The position numbers and the translations under genes were made by a program. From positions 372,001 through 436,000 of the forward strand of contig NZ_SJSN01000001.1 in NCBI RefSeq assembly GCF_004331675.1: a stretch of 64,000 nucleotides of DNA. Reading direction: 5' to 3'. How positions within the stretch are numbered: position 1 is the first letter of the stretch; each line of letters starts with the position of its first letter. Positions 55,923 through 64,000 of this stretch are shown one piece after another. Under the pieces are notes generated by a model that was not told the origin of the DNA, did not search any database, and saw only the letters and a program-made list of their open reading frames with translations. This DNA comes from Pedobacter frigidisoli. Its GTDB lineage: Bacteria > Bacteroidota > Bacteroidia > Sphingobacteriales > Sphingobacteriaceae.

Positions 55923-57269
55923 TTGAAAAAATTCTTTCAGCAATATTATACCAATCTATTCCTAACCGATCGCTTGTTTGCGGCCTTAGGATTTTGCATT
56001 GTACTTTTCTTGCTGAAGTTCTTTTTTGCCTGGCTGGGCGATATACCCGAAATTGCAACAGGCGTTGTGTTGGTTTTATTTTTTATCGATATTTTCATTT
56101 TATATCGAGTTAATCAAGGTATAGTCGCAAAAAGATTAACGCCAAAACGCCTCAGTAATGGTGATGAAAATCCGATTCAAATAGAAATCAAAAACAACTA
56201 TGGCTTTAGGGCCAATGCCCGAGTAATTGATGAAGTTCCTTTTCAGTTTCAACTTCGAGATAAGGATTTTAAGTTAAGTTTAAAATCTACAGAGCTTAAA
56301 TCTATCCATTATAATTTACGCCCAACTAAACGTGGGGAGTATGATTTTGGTGCTATTCGTGCTTACATTAATTCTCCGCTTGGCTTAATTAGCCGACGAT
56401 ATAATTTCGAGGGTAATAAAGTTCTTCCGGTTTATCCATCCTTTATTAATCTGGGTCAGTATGAGTTAATGGCCATTTCCCATCATTTAACGGCGCTAGG
56501 TATAAAGAAAATCAGAAAAATCGGACAAAGTAGAGAATTCGATCAGATCAAAAACTATGTTGGCGGAGATGATATTCGAACCATAAATTGGAAAGCAACA
56601 GCGAGAAAAGGTGGCTTAATGGTAAATACTTATACTGATGAGCGCTCCCAAAACATTTACTGCATTATCGATAAATCCAGGGTAATGAGAATGCCGTTCG
56701 AGGGTTTAAGTTTACTTGATTATGCAATTAACGCATCTGTTGCACTTTCGAAAGTAGCCATGTTAAAGGAAGACAAGGCTGGTTTAATTACAATTTCCGA
56801 AACCATTGGTTCAATTGTTCCCGCAGATCGTAAATCAGCCCAGCTCGGCAACATTATGAATGTGCTCTACAAAGAGAAAACCAGGTATTTGGAAAGTAAT
56901 CTCGAAGTATTGTACAGCAGCGTTAGAACCATCGTAAAGCAACGTGGCTTATTGGTTTTCTTCACCAACTTCGAAAGTTTATCGGCCTTGCAAAGGCAAT
57001 TACCCTATTTAAAAAGGATATCAAAATACCATTTGTTGCTCGTTGTATTTTTCGAGAATACAGAATTAAAGTCGCTAAGCATGGAGCCTGCCAAAGATGT
57101 AGAGGGAATTTATCACAAAACTATTGCAGAAAAATTCATCTACGAGAAAAAATTGATGGTTAAAGAACTGAGTAAACACGGCATTTTATCCATCCTTACT
57201 CCTCCACAAAAATTAACGGTAAACGTGGTGAACGAATATCTGGCGCTCAAAGCGCAACAGAGAATCTAG
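55923..57269 (+). CDS. DUF58 domain protein, MoxR partner
   Basis: 448 residues; starts at TTG 55923 (KKFFQQYYTNLFLTDRLFA follows). Two N-terminal helices (about 18-35 and 40-60), a beta-rich middle, then the DUF58 motif REFDQIKNYVGGDDIRTINW (about 203-222) with KATARKGGLMVNTY and a VWA-like C-terminal domain with DKSRVM near 247. Proposed to be handled by the MoxR ATPase. Followed by a 71-bp inverted-repeat element. Confidence 0.92.
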   Translation: MKKFFQQYYTNLFLTDRLFAALGFCIVLFLLKFFFAWLGDIPEIATGVVLVLFFIDIFILYRVNQGIVAKRLTPKRLSNGDENPIQIEIKNNYGFRANARVIDEVPFQFQLRDKDFKLSLKSTELKSIHYNLRPTKRGEYDFGAIRAYINSPLGLISRRYNFEGNKVLPVYPSFINLGQYELMAISHHLTALGIKKIRKIGQSREFDQIKNYVGGDDIRTINWKATARKGGLMVNTYTDERSQNIYCIIDKSRVMRMPFEGLSLLDYAINASVALSKVAMLKEDKAGLITISETIGSIVPADRKSAQLGNIMNVLYKEKTRYLESNLEVLYSSVRTIVKQRGLLVFFTNFESLSALQRQLPYLKRISKYHLLLVVFFENTELKSLSMEPAKDVEGIYHKTIAEKFIYEKKLMVKELSKHGILSILTPPQKLTVNVVNEYLALKAQQRI

Positions 57270-57338
57270 TTGGGAGTTTTGAGACAGGAGTTGAGAGTCG
57301 ACTCGTGACTCATGACTACACACTAAAAACTCCCAACT
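57268..57338. repeat. 71-bp element with 13-bp terminal inverted repeats
   Basis: AGTTGGGAGTTTT (57268-57280) pairs with AAAACTCCCAACT (57326-57338); a GAGTCGACTC palindrome sits inside. It lies between convergent genes and may work as a terminator in both directions. Confidence 0.78.
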
Positions 57339-57341
57339 CCC

Positions 57342-58400
57342 TTATTCCTCTTCCCTAAAATAGACCTTATAAAAGTTCATCGATTTATCATCATCGTAAC
57401 CCTTTTCTATCATATCCTTGTTTCCATGTATATAAATGTGGAAGTTCTTATCTAATTTTAAAACACTTTTATAAGCCCTAGCTTGCTTTTTAACAGCAGA
57501 TTCTGCAATTTCAAATTGATCAGCAATTGGACTTTCAAATTCTTCTTCGTAATTCTTTTTATAGTTCTTAAACGATTCAATCCCCTCAGCATTTCCTATA
57601 ACCTCATTGCCGAATTCCTCAATATCAAAGGATTCCTTTTCCTTGAAGTATTTCATGGAACGATTCAAAAGATCAATTTTATCAGCCTTGCTAATTTCAT
57701 ATTCATCATCCATTTTCTGAGTAACGAAATTTTTGTAAACCCCTAAAACGTTATTGGTTTGGTTGTAGCTATCATTTCTAATCTTCAGTTTTAAAAATTC
57801 ATCCTTCCAATACACGGCAGATTCGTTGCTACTTTTCGATTGATCGAGAACCACCACTTTGTAACCCTCTTCCTTATCAACATTAAAAATCAAACAGCCT
57901 TTATCCAGCTTATTAATGCTTATCGCATCCTGTTCATAGCTCATGTTAAAACCATCATCCTTCGGAAAAACCTTTAGGTAAGTATCCTTAGTCTCAGATT
58001 TAAAAATACCAATCACATCCAATTGCTCACCCTCAATTTGCACCTTTTCAAAGTATGCCACATACAGTTCTCCCGACTTAATTTTCGGATGGTTCGCCAC
58101 ATCATAAAGGTATTTGGCCAATTGTTGAGAATCTTCGTGAAAGAGTTCATTGTTTTCGAAAATTTCATGGGCAAAATGATAAACCTCATTTAAGTTTAAG
58201 TTATCATTCGGGTGGTAAAAGCGATAAACCTCATTCACCTTTTCGAAAGGTTTTAAGAAATATTGCATCAACAGATTACCCAAAACTTCATCCTCAATAT
58301 TTAAGGGCGCATCAGATAATTTATAATACTCCTCTACTAATTTATTACCGATATGGTGAATGGAAAGCTGCTTTAGGTTTGCCTCGAAAAATGAAATCAT
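57342..58400 (-). CDS. Nucleoid-associated protein, NdpA/YejK family
   Basis: 352 residues, PF04245 type. Recognised by the YRFYHPNDNLNLNEVYHFA block near 60, then SGELYVAYFEKVQIEGEQLDVIGIFKSE near 110, and FHIYIHGNKDMIEKGYDDD near 320. NdpA-like proteins bind the nucleoid; the role is not well understood. The N-terminus starts MISFFEANLKQLSIHHIGNK. Monocistronic and convergent with the DUF58 gene. Confidence 0.85.
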   Translation of the reverse strand: MISFFEANLKQLSIHHIGNKLVEEYYKLSDAPLNIEDEVLGNLLMQYFLKPFEKVNEVYRFYHPNDNLNLNEVYHFAHEIFENNELFHEDSQQLAKYLYDVANHPKIKSGELYVAYFEKVQIEGEQLDVIGIFKSETKDTYLKVFPKDDGFNMSYEQDAISINKLDKGCLIFNVDKEEGYKVVVLDQSKSSNESAVYWKDEFLKLKIRNDSYNQTNNVLGVYKNFVTQKMDDEYEISKADKIDLLNRSMKYFKEKESFDIEEFGNEVIGNAEGIESFKNYKKNYEEEFESPIADQFEIAESAVKKQARAYKSVLKLDKNFHIYIHGNKDMIEKGYDDDKSMNFYKVYFREEE

Positions 58401-58484
58401 GGCGGCAAAAGTAATGAAATAATAAGCGATGTTTAATCAAATACAAATATCTTTTGAAAAGCAATTGCAGTGCTTTTTTGTTTC

Positions 58485-58546
58485 TGTTTTCCTGCTGTTT
58501 GCTATAGCTCCGATAGAAAAAATCGGAGGCTACCGCGTCCATCAGG
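58485..58546. repeat. Diverged third copy of the swappable-hairpin element
   Basis: Minus-strand reading GATGGACGCGGTAGCC, hairpin CTCCGAT / ATCGGAG (58508-58514 and 58522-58528), then GCTATAGCAAACAGC. Its frame corresponds to the elements at 12270 and 36883. Confidence 0.6.
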
Positions 58547-58621
58547 TTTAAAAAATTCAAAGAAGTGCGTCTATTAAAAATCAAGCAAAATGTATAACTT
58601 AACCTTTAGATTTTAGAAGAT

Positions 58622-59023
58622 ATGAAAGGCGCAATTACGATTTTATTGTTCACAATAAGTAGCTATTCATTTGCTCAAAAGGCATTTGAGTTTGAATATT
58701 ATTATGGCAAAACTAAAAATTTCGAAATCAAATTATCGCTAGCGAATGGCTACATATTAGGAAGTGAAATCATTAAAACTGATTTAAAAACCAGCAGAAA
58801 AATAAAATATATTCCAAATGATAACCCTGATAGAAAATCACAGAGCTTAATGTTTTTGCCAGATAGTACAGATCGCACAGTTAGACGAAGAAAGAGGGAT
58901 AACATTATTCTTTATAACATGAAAGATGATTATCAGGTTTTACCAGATAAAATTCGTGGAGTTTACGGAATTGATCTTGGCACTTTCAAGTTCACGCTCT
59001 ACAAGCAGAAAACTACTCACTAA
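58622..59023 (+). CDS. Secreted protein of unknown function
   Basis: 133 residues with a Sec signal peptide (1-18, ending SYSFA). The mature part is beta-rich, begins KAFEFEYYYGKTKNFEI, and has a very basic stretch RTVRRRKRDN near 90. No known family. It converges on the thioredoxin-fold gene with an 11-bp 3' overlap. Low general similarity; accepted on the signal peptide and open length. Confidence 0.7.
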   Translation: MKGAITILLFTISSYSFAQKAFEFEYYYGKTKNFEIKLSLANGYILGSEIIKTDLKTSRKIKYIPNDNPDRKSQSLMFLPDSTDRTVRRRKRDNIILYNMKDDYQVLPDKIRGVYGIDLGTFKFTLYKQKTTH

Positions 59024-59585
59024 CTTTTAGCCTATTCAGAAATTCTACAAATTTCTTATCGGCATAATTGGCAATCCCTTCATGCCTAAAAGATAATCTT
59101 CCTTGTTTATCAAAGATTACGGTAGTGGGCAGCGAACCAGCAAAAATCTGTTCAGGCACAGTACTATTTACCTTAAAAATAGGCATACCATATTTTCGGG
59201 TACTCATAAACTTACCAGATTTTTCTAGATCGCCATCAGCATCTGCAAAAATGAACACGAAATTTTTATCGTCCTTAAATTGATTGTACAGCTTATTAAT
59301 CGATGGCATTTCGGCCCTACATGGTGGACACCAGGTTGCCCAAAAATTTAGAAATATCACTTTCCCTTTTAGTTCCCCTAAATCAATTACATTTCCTTTA
59401 ATATCTTTAAATTGAATACCGTTGAAATTCATAGCAGTGGCGATTGGTTGTTCCACCTTAGGAGAATACAGTCCAATTTCCATTAAACCTCTTATAAAAA
59501 AAGCTTTTGCATCTGGCACCAATACCAGAATCAAAAAAATTATAATAATTAGTGCGTTGAATATATTTTTCTTCAAGAATTTCAT
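59013..59585 (-). CDS. Membrane-anchored TlpA-like thioredoxin-fold protein
   Basis: 190 residues. N-terminal membrane anchor (about 8-27, NALIIIIFLILVLVPDAKA), then AhpC/TSA-type thioredoxin domain with FWATWCPPCRAEMPS (CPPC near 86-89) and the cis-Pro loop LPTTVIFDKQGRL near 152. A periplasm-facing thiol-disulfide reductase, plausibly for cytochrome c or metalloprotein maturation. It is divergent from the His/Cys-rich small gene, so they share a short promoter region. Confidence 0.9.
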   Translation of the reverse strand: MKFLKKNIFNALIIIIFLILVLVPDAKAFFIRGLMEIGLYSPKVEQPIATAMNFNGIQFKDIKGNVIDLGELKGKVIFLNFWATWCPPCRAEMPSINKLYNQFKDDKNFVFIFADADGDLEKSGKFMSTRKYGMPIFKVNSTVPEQIFAGSLPTTVIFDKQGRLSFRHEGIANYADKKFVEFLNRLKVSE

Positions 59586-59669
59586 GACGGAAATTGATTT
59601 ACAATCTTAAATATTTATACTATAAAAGCAATGTTACTTTCCAAAGGTAGATAATTGAACAGGAATTGT

Positions 59670-59677
59670 TACTTTTG
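59670..59677 (+). promoter_or_regulatory. Possible -7 element before the His/Cys-rich gene
   Basis: TACTTTTG fits TAnnTTTG, but it lies only five bases before the TTG codon at 59683, so either the transcript is leaderless or the start is the ATG at 59728. Confidence 0.35.
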
Positions 59678-59682
59678 CGGCA

Positions 59683-60015
59683 TTGAATAAGCATAAACAA
59701 AACATCAGGAAATACTTCTCGGCATTTATGCTGGTTGTTTTTGCTATTGCTTTAACTCCGTGGAGTGTTTTACACCACCATAACCCAGTGCCAATCTTAA
59801 AAAAGGAAGCGAATTGCAAACATGTTAGCCACGTACAGGCACATGGCGATACTTGTTTAATTTGTCACGCCAGTTTTGAAAAAAACTACGTGCAAACACA
59901 TCAAATTTACAGGGTTTTTCTATCGGCAAAAATCTTAACCAAAAAAGAAATCGTATTAAAAAGCTCTTATGCAACCCTGCTAAGAACCAGTTTACGCGGT
60001 CCGCCAATAGCTTAA
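59683..60015 (+). CDS. Small His/Cys-rich membrane-anchored protein
   Basis: 110 residues from TTG 59683; an internal ATG at 59728 gives 95. A single hydrophobic segment (about 14-29) is followed by HHH, then Cys and His residues arranged as CKHVSHVQAHGDTCLICH near 42-59, and a basic tail. This looks like a metal-binding extracytoplasmic peptide. It is 127 bp upstream of a TonB receptor on the same strand and may deliver or sense metal for it. No family name was recognised. Confidence 0.68.
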   Translation: MNKHKQNIRKYFSAFMLVVFAIALTPWSVLHHHNPVPILKKEANCKHVSHVQAHGDTCLICHASFEKNYVQTHQIYRVFLSAKILTKKEIVLKSSYATLLRTSLRGPPIA

Positions 60016-60142
60016 TTCTTAAGTTTTATTTAAAACACTGTAAAGTGTTTATCCAAATTTTTATTTATGAGAAACGATAGCTAACCACTAATTAAGCGGT
60101 TATGGCTTTGGTTTTTTCTATCATCCTAATTTTTACCACATC

Positions 60143-62461
60143 ATGAAAAAATTACAGCTTATTGGCTTAGTAATTCTATATACATTATTGAGCAATACTG
60201 CTTTCGCTATTGCTTTAAAAGATATTAAAGGCAAGGTAATCGATGCCAGCAACAAACAAACCTTACCTGGTGCCACCATTTTTATTCCCGATTTAAAGGT
60301 TTCTGCCGTAACCAATAACGATGGTGAATTTAGCTTGAACAACTTGCCATCAAAAGGTAGTTACTTGGTCGAAGTACACTACGTAGGCTACAAAACAGCA
60401 ACGCAAATCGTAAATTTTGCTAGTGCCAATACTTTAGAATTTTCGTTGCAGCCCACCGCAATCGAAACCAAGGAGATTGTAATTACGGGCAGCATTATTA
60501 GTAGTACCAGCAAAAGGAATAGTGCTTCATCGGCAGTCTTAGGTAAAGATCAGCTTTTGGCACCATCAACCAACTTGATCGATGCCCTAACAAAAATTCC
60601 AGGTGTTTCGCAAATCACAACCGGCCCGTCAATTTCGAAACCTGTAATTCGTGGCTTAGGTTACAACAGAATTGTAACCTTAGATGACGGTATTAAGCAA
60701 CAGGGCCAACAATGGGGCGATGAACATGGCATTGAGATCGATCAGTTTAAATCAGATCGAATAGAGGTTTTACGGGGCGCTGCATCTTTAATGTACGGTT
60801 CTGATGCTTTGGGTGGCGTAATTAATATCTTAGAGCCAAGCACTGCACCAGAGGGACAGGTGAAAGGCGAATTCATTACCAACTACTCTACCAACAACGG
60901 ACTTACTGCAAACTCATTAATGCTGAATGGCAACGAAAATGGGTTCGTTTGGAGAGCTCGAGGCACTTACAAAAATGCTTACTCTTTTAAAACACCAACA
61001 GGTTATTTTCCCAATTCTGGTTTCAACGAAACGGATTTAAGCGGTATGGTTGGCTTAAATAAAAGCTGGGGATATTCTCACTTAAATGTTTCTAGTTTCC
61101 GCAATAATATTGGTTTCTACGAACCAACGCTTGATGCTAACGACAACTTTGTAAAGGAAGATGGCGAAGCTTTTATCACTTCTGATTATAAAAATCGCGA
61201 TTTAGATTATCCGCGTCAAGATATTCGTCACTTTAAAATTGCCTTAAATAATAATTTCATTCTTGGAAATGGCAACTTGAAAGCAGATTTTGGTTATCAA
61301 CAAAACCAACGTCGCGAATTGGAAGATGGCCCAGAGCCAGCCTTATTTTTCGATTTTAAAACTTACACCGCCGATTTAAAATATTACCTACACGAAACCA
61401 ACGGATGGCAGCCAGTTATTGGCTTAAGTGCCGATGCTGGTCGTAGTGAAAATAAAGCGAATGATGAGTTTTTAATTCCTAATTACAATACTTATGGCAT
61501 TGGCGTATTTGCATTTGCCAAGAAAAACTGGGAGAAAAATACCTTCAGCATTGGTGCCCGTTACGACTTCCGTAAAAACAATGGAAAACAGCTATTTGTA
61601 GATGATGAGGAGGTATTTGCCCCTTTCCAAAATAAGTTTTCTAATGTAAGTGGTGCTTTGGGTTTTACGCATCAGTTTAACGAGGAATGGAATTTTAAAG
61701 CCAATGCAGGTTCGGCTTTCCGGGCGCCAAACCCAGCAGAGTTAGCATCCAATGGCGTTCATGAAGGAACTTTCCGTTATGAAATTGGCAATACCAATTT
61801 AAGTCCAGAGCGCAGTTACCAAATTGATGCGGCATTAGAATACGAGGGCAAAATTGTGAGTGCCAGTGCAAGTATTTACAATAATTATATCCACAACTTC
61901 ATCTATGCATCTAACAATGGAGAAACCATTACGGCAGAAGGTGATGAGTATCCTGTTTACCGCTACGGACAAGTAAATGCCAATCTTTACGGTGCTGAAG
62001 CAACCTTAACCATCCATCCGGTTCCATTTATACATTTCGAAAATACTTTTGGATATGTGCATGCGCAAAACACGAGCTTAAATCGTCCATTGGCATTTAT
62101 TCCTGCTGGAACACTGCGAAATGAATTGCGTTTTGAACCAAAAATTAAAGGGACAAATGATGCTTATCTTTCAGTTGGTATCAATTCTGCATTCAAACAA
62201 ACTCGTGTAGATCAGGTTTTTGAAACACCAACAAGTGGCTATACTTTGTTAAATGCAGGTATTGGTGCCACATTTAATTTAGGCAAACAACCAGTTAAGC
62301 TTTCAGTTTCTGCAAACAATTTATTAGATCAAAAATATTATGATGCTTTGAGCAGGTTTAAACCAGGTCGTTTCGATTCTGAAAACCCTAATTTAGGGGT
62401 TTACAACGCAGGACGAAATATCACTTTTGGTTTGTATGTACCTTTTACTTTAGCGAAATAA
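60143..62461 (+). CDS. TonB-dependent outer-membrane receptor
   Basis: 772 residues. Signal peptide (1-23, ending NTAFA), carboxypeptidase-regulatory-like domain (about 28-105, GKVIDASNKQTLPGATIFIP), plug domain (about 130-235, SNLIDALTKIPGVSQI-type, RIEVLRGAASLMYGSDALGG), then a full beta-barrel ending GLYVPFTLAK. The AELASNGVHEGTFRYEIGN block near 540 resembles the zinc and metal receptors related to ZnuD, and a metal substrate is suggested by the His/Cys-rich neighbour. Ligand not established. Confidence 0.9.
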   Translation: MKKLQLIGLVILYTLLSNTAFAIALKDIKGKVIDASNKQTLPGATIFIPDLKVSAVTNNDGEFSLNNLPSKGSYLVEVHYVGYKTATQIVNFASANTLEFSLQPTAIETKEIVITGSIISSTSKRNSASSAVLGKDQLLAPSTNLIDALTKIPGVSQITTGPSISKPVIRGLGYNRIVTLDDGIKQQGQQWGDEHGIEIDQFKSDRIEVLRGAASLMYGSDALGGVINILEPSTAPEGQVKGEFITNYSTNNGLTANSLMLNGNENGFVWRARGTYKNAYSFKTPTGYFPNSGFNETDLSGMVGLNKSWGYSHLNVSSFRNNIGFYEPTLDANDNFVKEDGEAFITSDYKNRDLDYPRQDIRHFKIALNNNFILGNGNLKADFGYQQNQRRELEDGPEPALFFDFKTYTADLKYYLHETNGWQPVIGLSADAGRSENKANDEFLIPNYNTYGIGVFAFAKKNWEKNTFSIGARYDFRKNNGKQLFVDDEEVFAPFQNKFSNVSGALGFTHQFNEEWNFKANAGSAFRAPNPAELASNGVHEGTFRYEIGNTNLSPERSYQIDAALEYEGKIVSASASIYNNYIHNFIYASNNGETITAEGDEYPVYRYGQVNANLYGAEATLTIHPVPFIHFENTFGYVHAQNTSLNRPLAFIPAGTLRNELRFEPKIKGTNDAYLSVGINSAFKQTRVDQVFETPTSGYTLLNAGIGATFNLGKQPVKLSVSANNLLDQKYYDALSRFKPGRFDSENPNLGVYNAGRNITFGLYVPFTLAK

Positions 62462-62500
62462 TACTTATACAAATTTTCATGATTTTTTTTGGAAACAAAT

Positions 62501-62551
62501 AGCCGCAGATTAGCTGATTAATAATTTTTAAAAATCTGCGAATCTGCGGCT
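62501..62551 (+). terminator. Terminator-like hairpin after the TonB receptor
   Basis: GCCGCAGATT...AATCTGCGGC pairs across 62502-62550, the same stem type as those at 35117 and 63850. A T-rich stretch follows. Confidence 0.7.
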
Positions 62552-62825
62552 TATTCTTTGGTTGGCAACTACCAATAAAATTTGACTTAAATGGTCGGTG
62601 TGTCACCGTCCATGGACTCTCATGCCACCGATCAAGGGTTTGTTAAAAAATAGCCACAGATTCGCAGGTTAAATTATTAAATTCCTTTGTTGATGATTCA
62701 TCAACAAAATGAACTTAATTGGTTGGTGTGTCACGTCCCATGGACTCAGGCAGTTCCCCTCAGCCAAATGAAACATTCTTATCGCTGAGACGTTAACCTA
62801 TAGACCGTTAACTAAATACTTTGCT
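62552..62825. repeat. Upstream block of double-hairpin repeats
   Basis: Two degenerate units. Triloop hairpin TTTGTTGATG / CATCAACAAA with ATT loop at 62686-62708 (10 bp, perfect), and two copies of the GGTCGGTG / GGTTGGTG block followed by TGTCAC and CATGG or CCATGG (62593-62614, 62721-62742). Members of the same family as 63545-63932. Confidence 0.7.
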
Positions 62826-63542
62826 ATGAGAAAAATTATTAGAACATTCTTGTTAGGCACATTTGTAGTTTCTGCTATGATGTCTTGCTCTAAAAACAGT
62901 GATGATGATATGGTTCCTGATGCACCAACATTTACTGGCCCAAATCCAAGTCCTACGAATTTAAGTGTTAGGGTAATTTACATCGTTCCATCAGATAAAA
63001 CTTTGAATAAAGCCTATACCGATGCAGCTGGAAATTAGATTACTCAACTCAGTAATTGGTATAAAACCACATTAGGAAATAATAAAACATTTCATTTAAA
63101 CGGAAATATGCTAGTGGAAACCATGCAAAGCAGTCACGCCGCTGCTTGGTTTAATGTCCAAAACGGAAATACTGGCGATGCCCAATTCTATTTTTACAGT
63201 AATGCTAAAAACGATACAAAGGCTTTATTGGGCAGCAGTTTTGATGATTCGAAATATATTTATCTGGTGTATGTAGATGCAGCAGGAACTACAGGAGCTG
63301 GAGCTGCTGGATTAACAGCTATGCCAGAAAATGATTTGAAAGGCTTAACCAGTCAAATGACTGAACCTATTCCTCGTTGGGTTGGTGGCGCCGGACACGA
63401 ACTTGGACATGCTTTTGGGTTGCCACATCCAACAAATGAAAACCCTCAAGCTTTAATGTGGACAGGTTATACCATTTATCCGAGCTGCATTTTACAAGAT
63501 AACGATAAAGCAATATTGAACGCTAGTAAGTTTTTTTATTAA
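62826..63542 (+). pseudogene. Metzincin-type metalloprotease lipoprotein gene with a nonsense codon
   Basis: A single frame of 238 codons is broken by one TAG at 63036-63038 (codon 71). The first 70 codons give a lipoprotein signal with lipobox AMMSC at 18-22 and a Ser/Pro/Asn-rich start; the rest contains the zinc motif HELGHAFGLPHP (codons 191-202), HExxHxxGxxH type. Both parts are in the same frame without an indel, so a single base change or a sequencing error is the simplest cause. If read through, it would be a secreted protease. The internal ATG at 63108 could restart translation, but the product would lack the signal. Confidence 0.8.
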
Positions 63543-63932
63543 ACCATAGCCGCGATTCCTTGGTTTGTGACCTACCAACCAATTTTCAACTTAAATAGTC
63601 GGTGTGTCACCGACCATGGGTGTTAAAAGATAGATGCAGATTCGCAGATTAAATTATTCTATTCCTATTCCTTAGTTGGTGGCGCACCAACCAATTTTCA
63701 ACTTAATAGTCGGTGTGTCACCGACCATGGGTGTTAAAAGATAGATGCAGATTCGCAGATTAAATTATTCTATTCCTTAGTTGGTGGCGCACCAACCAAT
63801 TTTCAACTTAAATAGTAGGTGTGCCACCGACTACGGGTGTTAAAAAGTAGCCGCAGATTCGCAGATTAATAATTTTATAATCTGCGAATCTGAGGCTTAT
63901 TCTTTTTCCTTGTTTGGTGGCCCACCAAACAA
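63543..63932. repeat. Tandem array of double-hairpin units
   Basis: Unit of about 106-111 bp: AGATTCGCAGATTA block, a first hairpin, AATTTTCAACTTAA, and a second hairpin. GTTGGTG / CACCAAC with GCG loop at 63675-63691 and 63780-63796; GTCGGTG / CACCGAC with TGT loop at 63598-63614 and 63709-63725; TTGTTTGGTG / CACCAAACAA with GCC loop at 63910-63932. A 19-bp stem with one mismatch GCCGCAGATTCGCAGATTA / TAATCTGCGAATCTGAGGC is at 63850-63896. Confidence 0.82.
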
Positions 63933-64000
63933 AAGCTTAGCTAAACCTTACTTTTTAAAAGTCTCTCGTTTTGCCCTAACATATTGGTTGGGCCACTCCG
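63933..64000. other. End of window, no gene recognised
   Basis: AT-rich sequence with no further hairpin or open frame of credible length. Confidence 0.4.

Noticed and set aside
63543..63932. Possible CRISPR array
   Set aside because: Repeats are about 106-111 bp long with no regular short spacers and no cas genes; they are double-hairpin units.

Overview
The window is AT-rich chromosomal DNA from a member of the Bacteroidota, most likely a Sphingobacteriaceae (Pedobacter-like) bacterium. The reasons are Bacteroidota-type promoters (TTG/TTTG, a 19-20 bp spacer, then TAnnTTTG), a general lack of Shine-Dalgarno sequences, and families largely confined to the phylum: DUF4270 lipoprotein, half-length glycogen synthase, SerB-SerA-ACT fusion, DUF4369-TlpA proteins, MG2/TonB-plug proteins and DUF4920. 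Intergenic spacers carry many hairpin-type dispersed repeats. I saw no rRNA, tRNA, CRISPR array, integrase, transposase or prophage. The species assignment is inference.

Layout. 1-3640: the end of a surface-polysaccharide region (alpha-1,2-fucosyltransferase cut by the window edge, GT2 glycosyltransferase, acyltransferase 3, DUF268 methyltransferase-like protein). 3718-5060: an AAA/DUF4143 ATPase with three 32-bp-spaced direct repeats in its upstream region. 5123-10140: the rimP-nusA-infB operon on the minus strand with a near-consensus promoter. 10160-19043: lipoprotein, four-TM membrane protein, acyl-CoA dehydrogenase, flippase-like protein, panD and panC (minus strand), then a half-length GT5 protein, DUF4270 lipoprotein and glmS (plus strand). 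19185-25683: DNA-maintenance and RNA genes: ssb, mutY, HU, a TPR protein, a 29-residue basic ribosomal-type microprotein, RNase G and radA. 26021-39058: metabolism: DUF4920, ilvE, tryptophan-dioxygenase family, ClC channel, SerB-ACT fusion, epimerase, arginase-fold protein, TlpA protein, purD, a dienoyl-CoA-reductase-like SDR, enoyl-CoA isomerase/hydratase. 39134-44714: two tandem MG2/plug paralogues. 44739-50220: dcd, phosphopantetheinyl transferase, lipB, beta-lactamase-like hydrolase, SGNH lipoprotein and a small membrane-protein cassette (CD225/dispanin, two DUF2752, DUF4190-like). 50245-57269: the RDD / SpoIIM-like / DUF4129 / DUF4350 / MoxR / DUF58 cluster. 57342-64000: nucleoid-associated protein, a thioredoxin-fold protein, a His/Cys-rich small protein next to a TonB receptor, and a metalloprotease lipoprotein gene broken by one stop codon and flanked by double-hairpin repeats.

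The most interesting points are: two enzymes that keep their fold but have lost catalytic parts (SerB-ACT protein without the NAD domain; arginase-like protein with three substituted metal ligands), a half glycogen synthase lacking its KTGGL loop, repeats whose hairpin stems differ in sequence but stay paired, iterons upstream of a DUF4143 ATPase, and a His/Cys-rich protein beside a receptor that may import metal.
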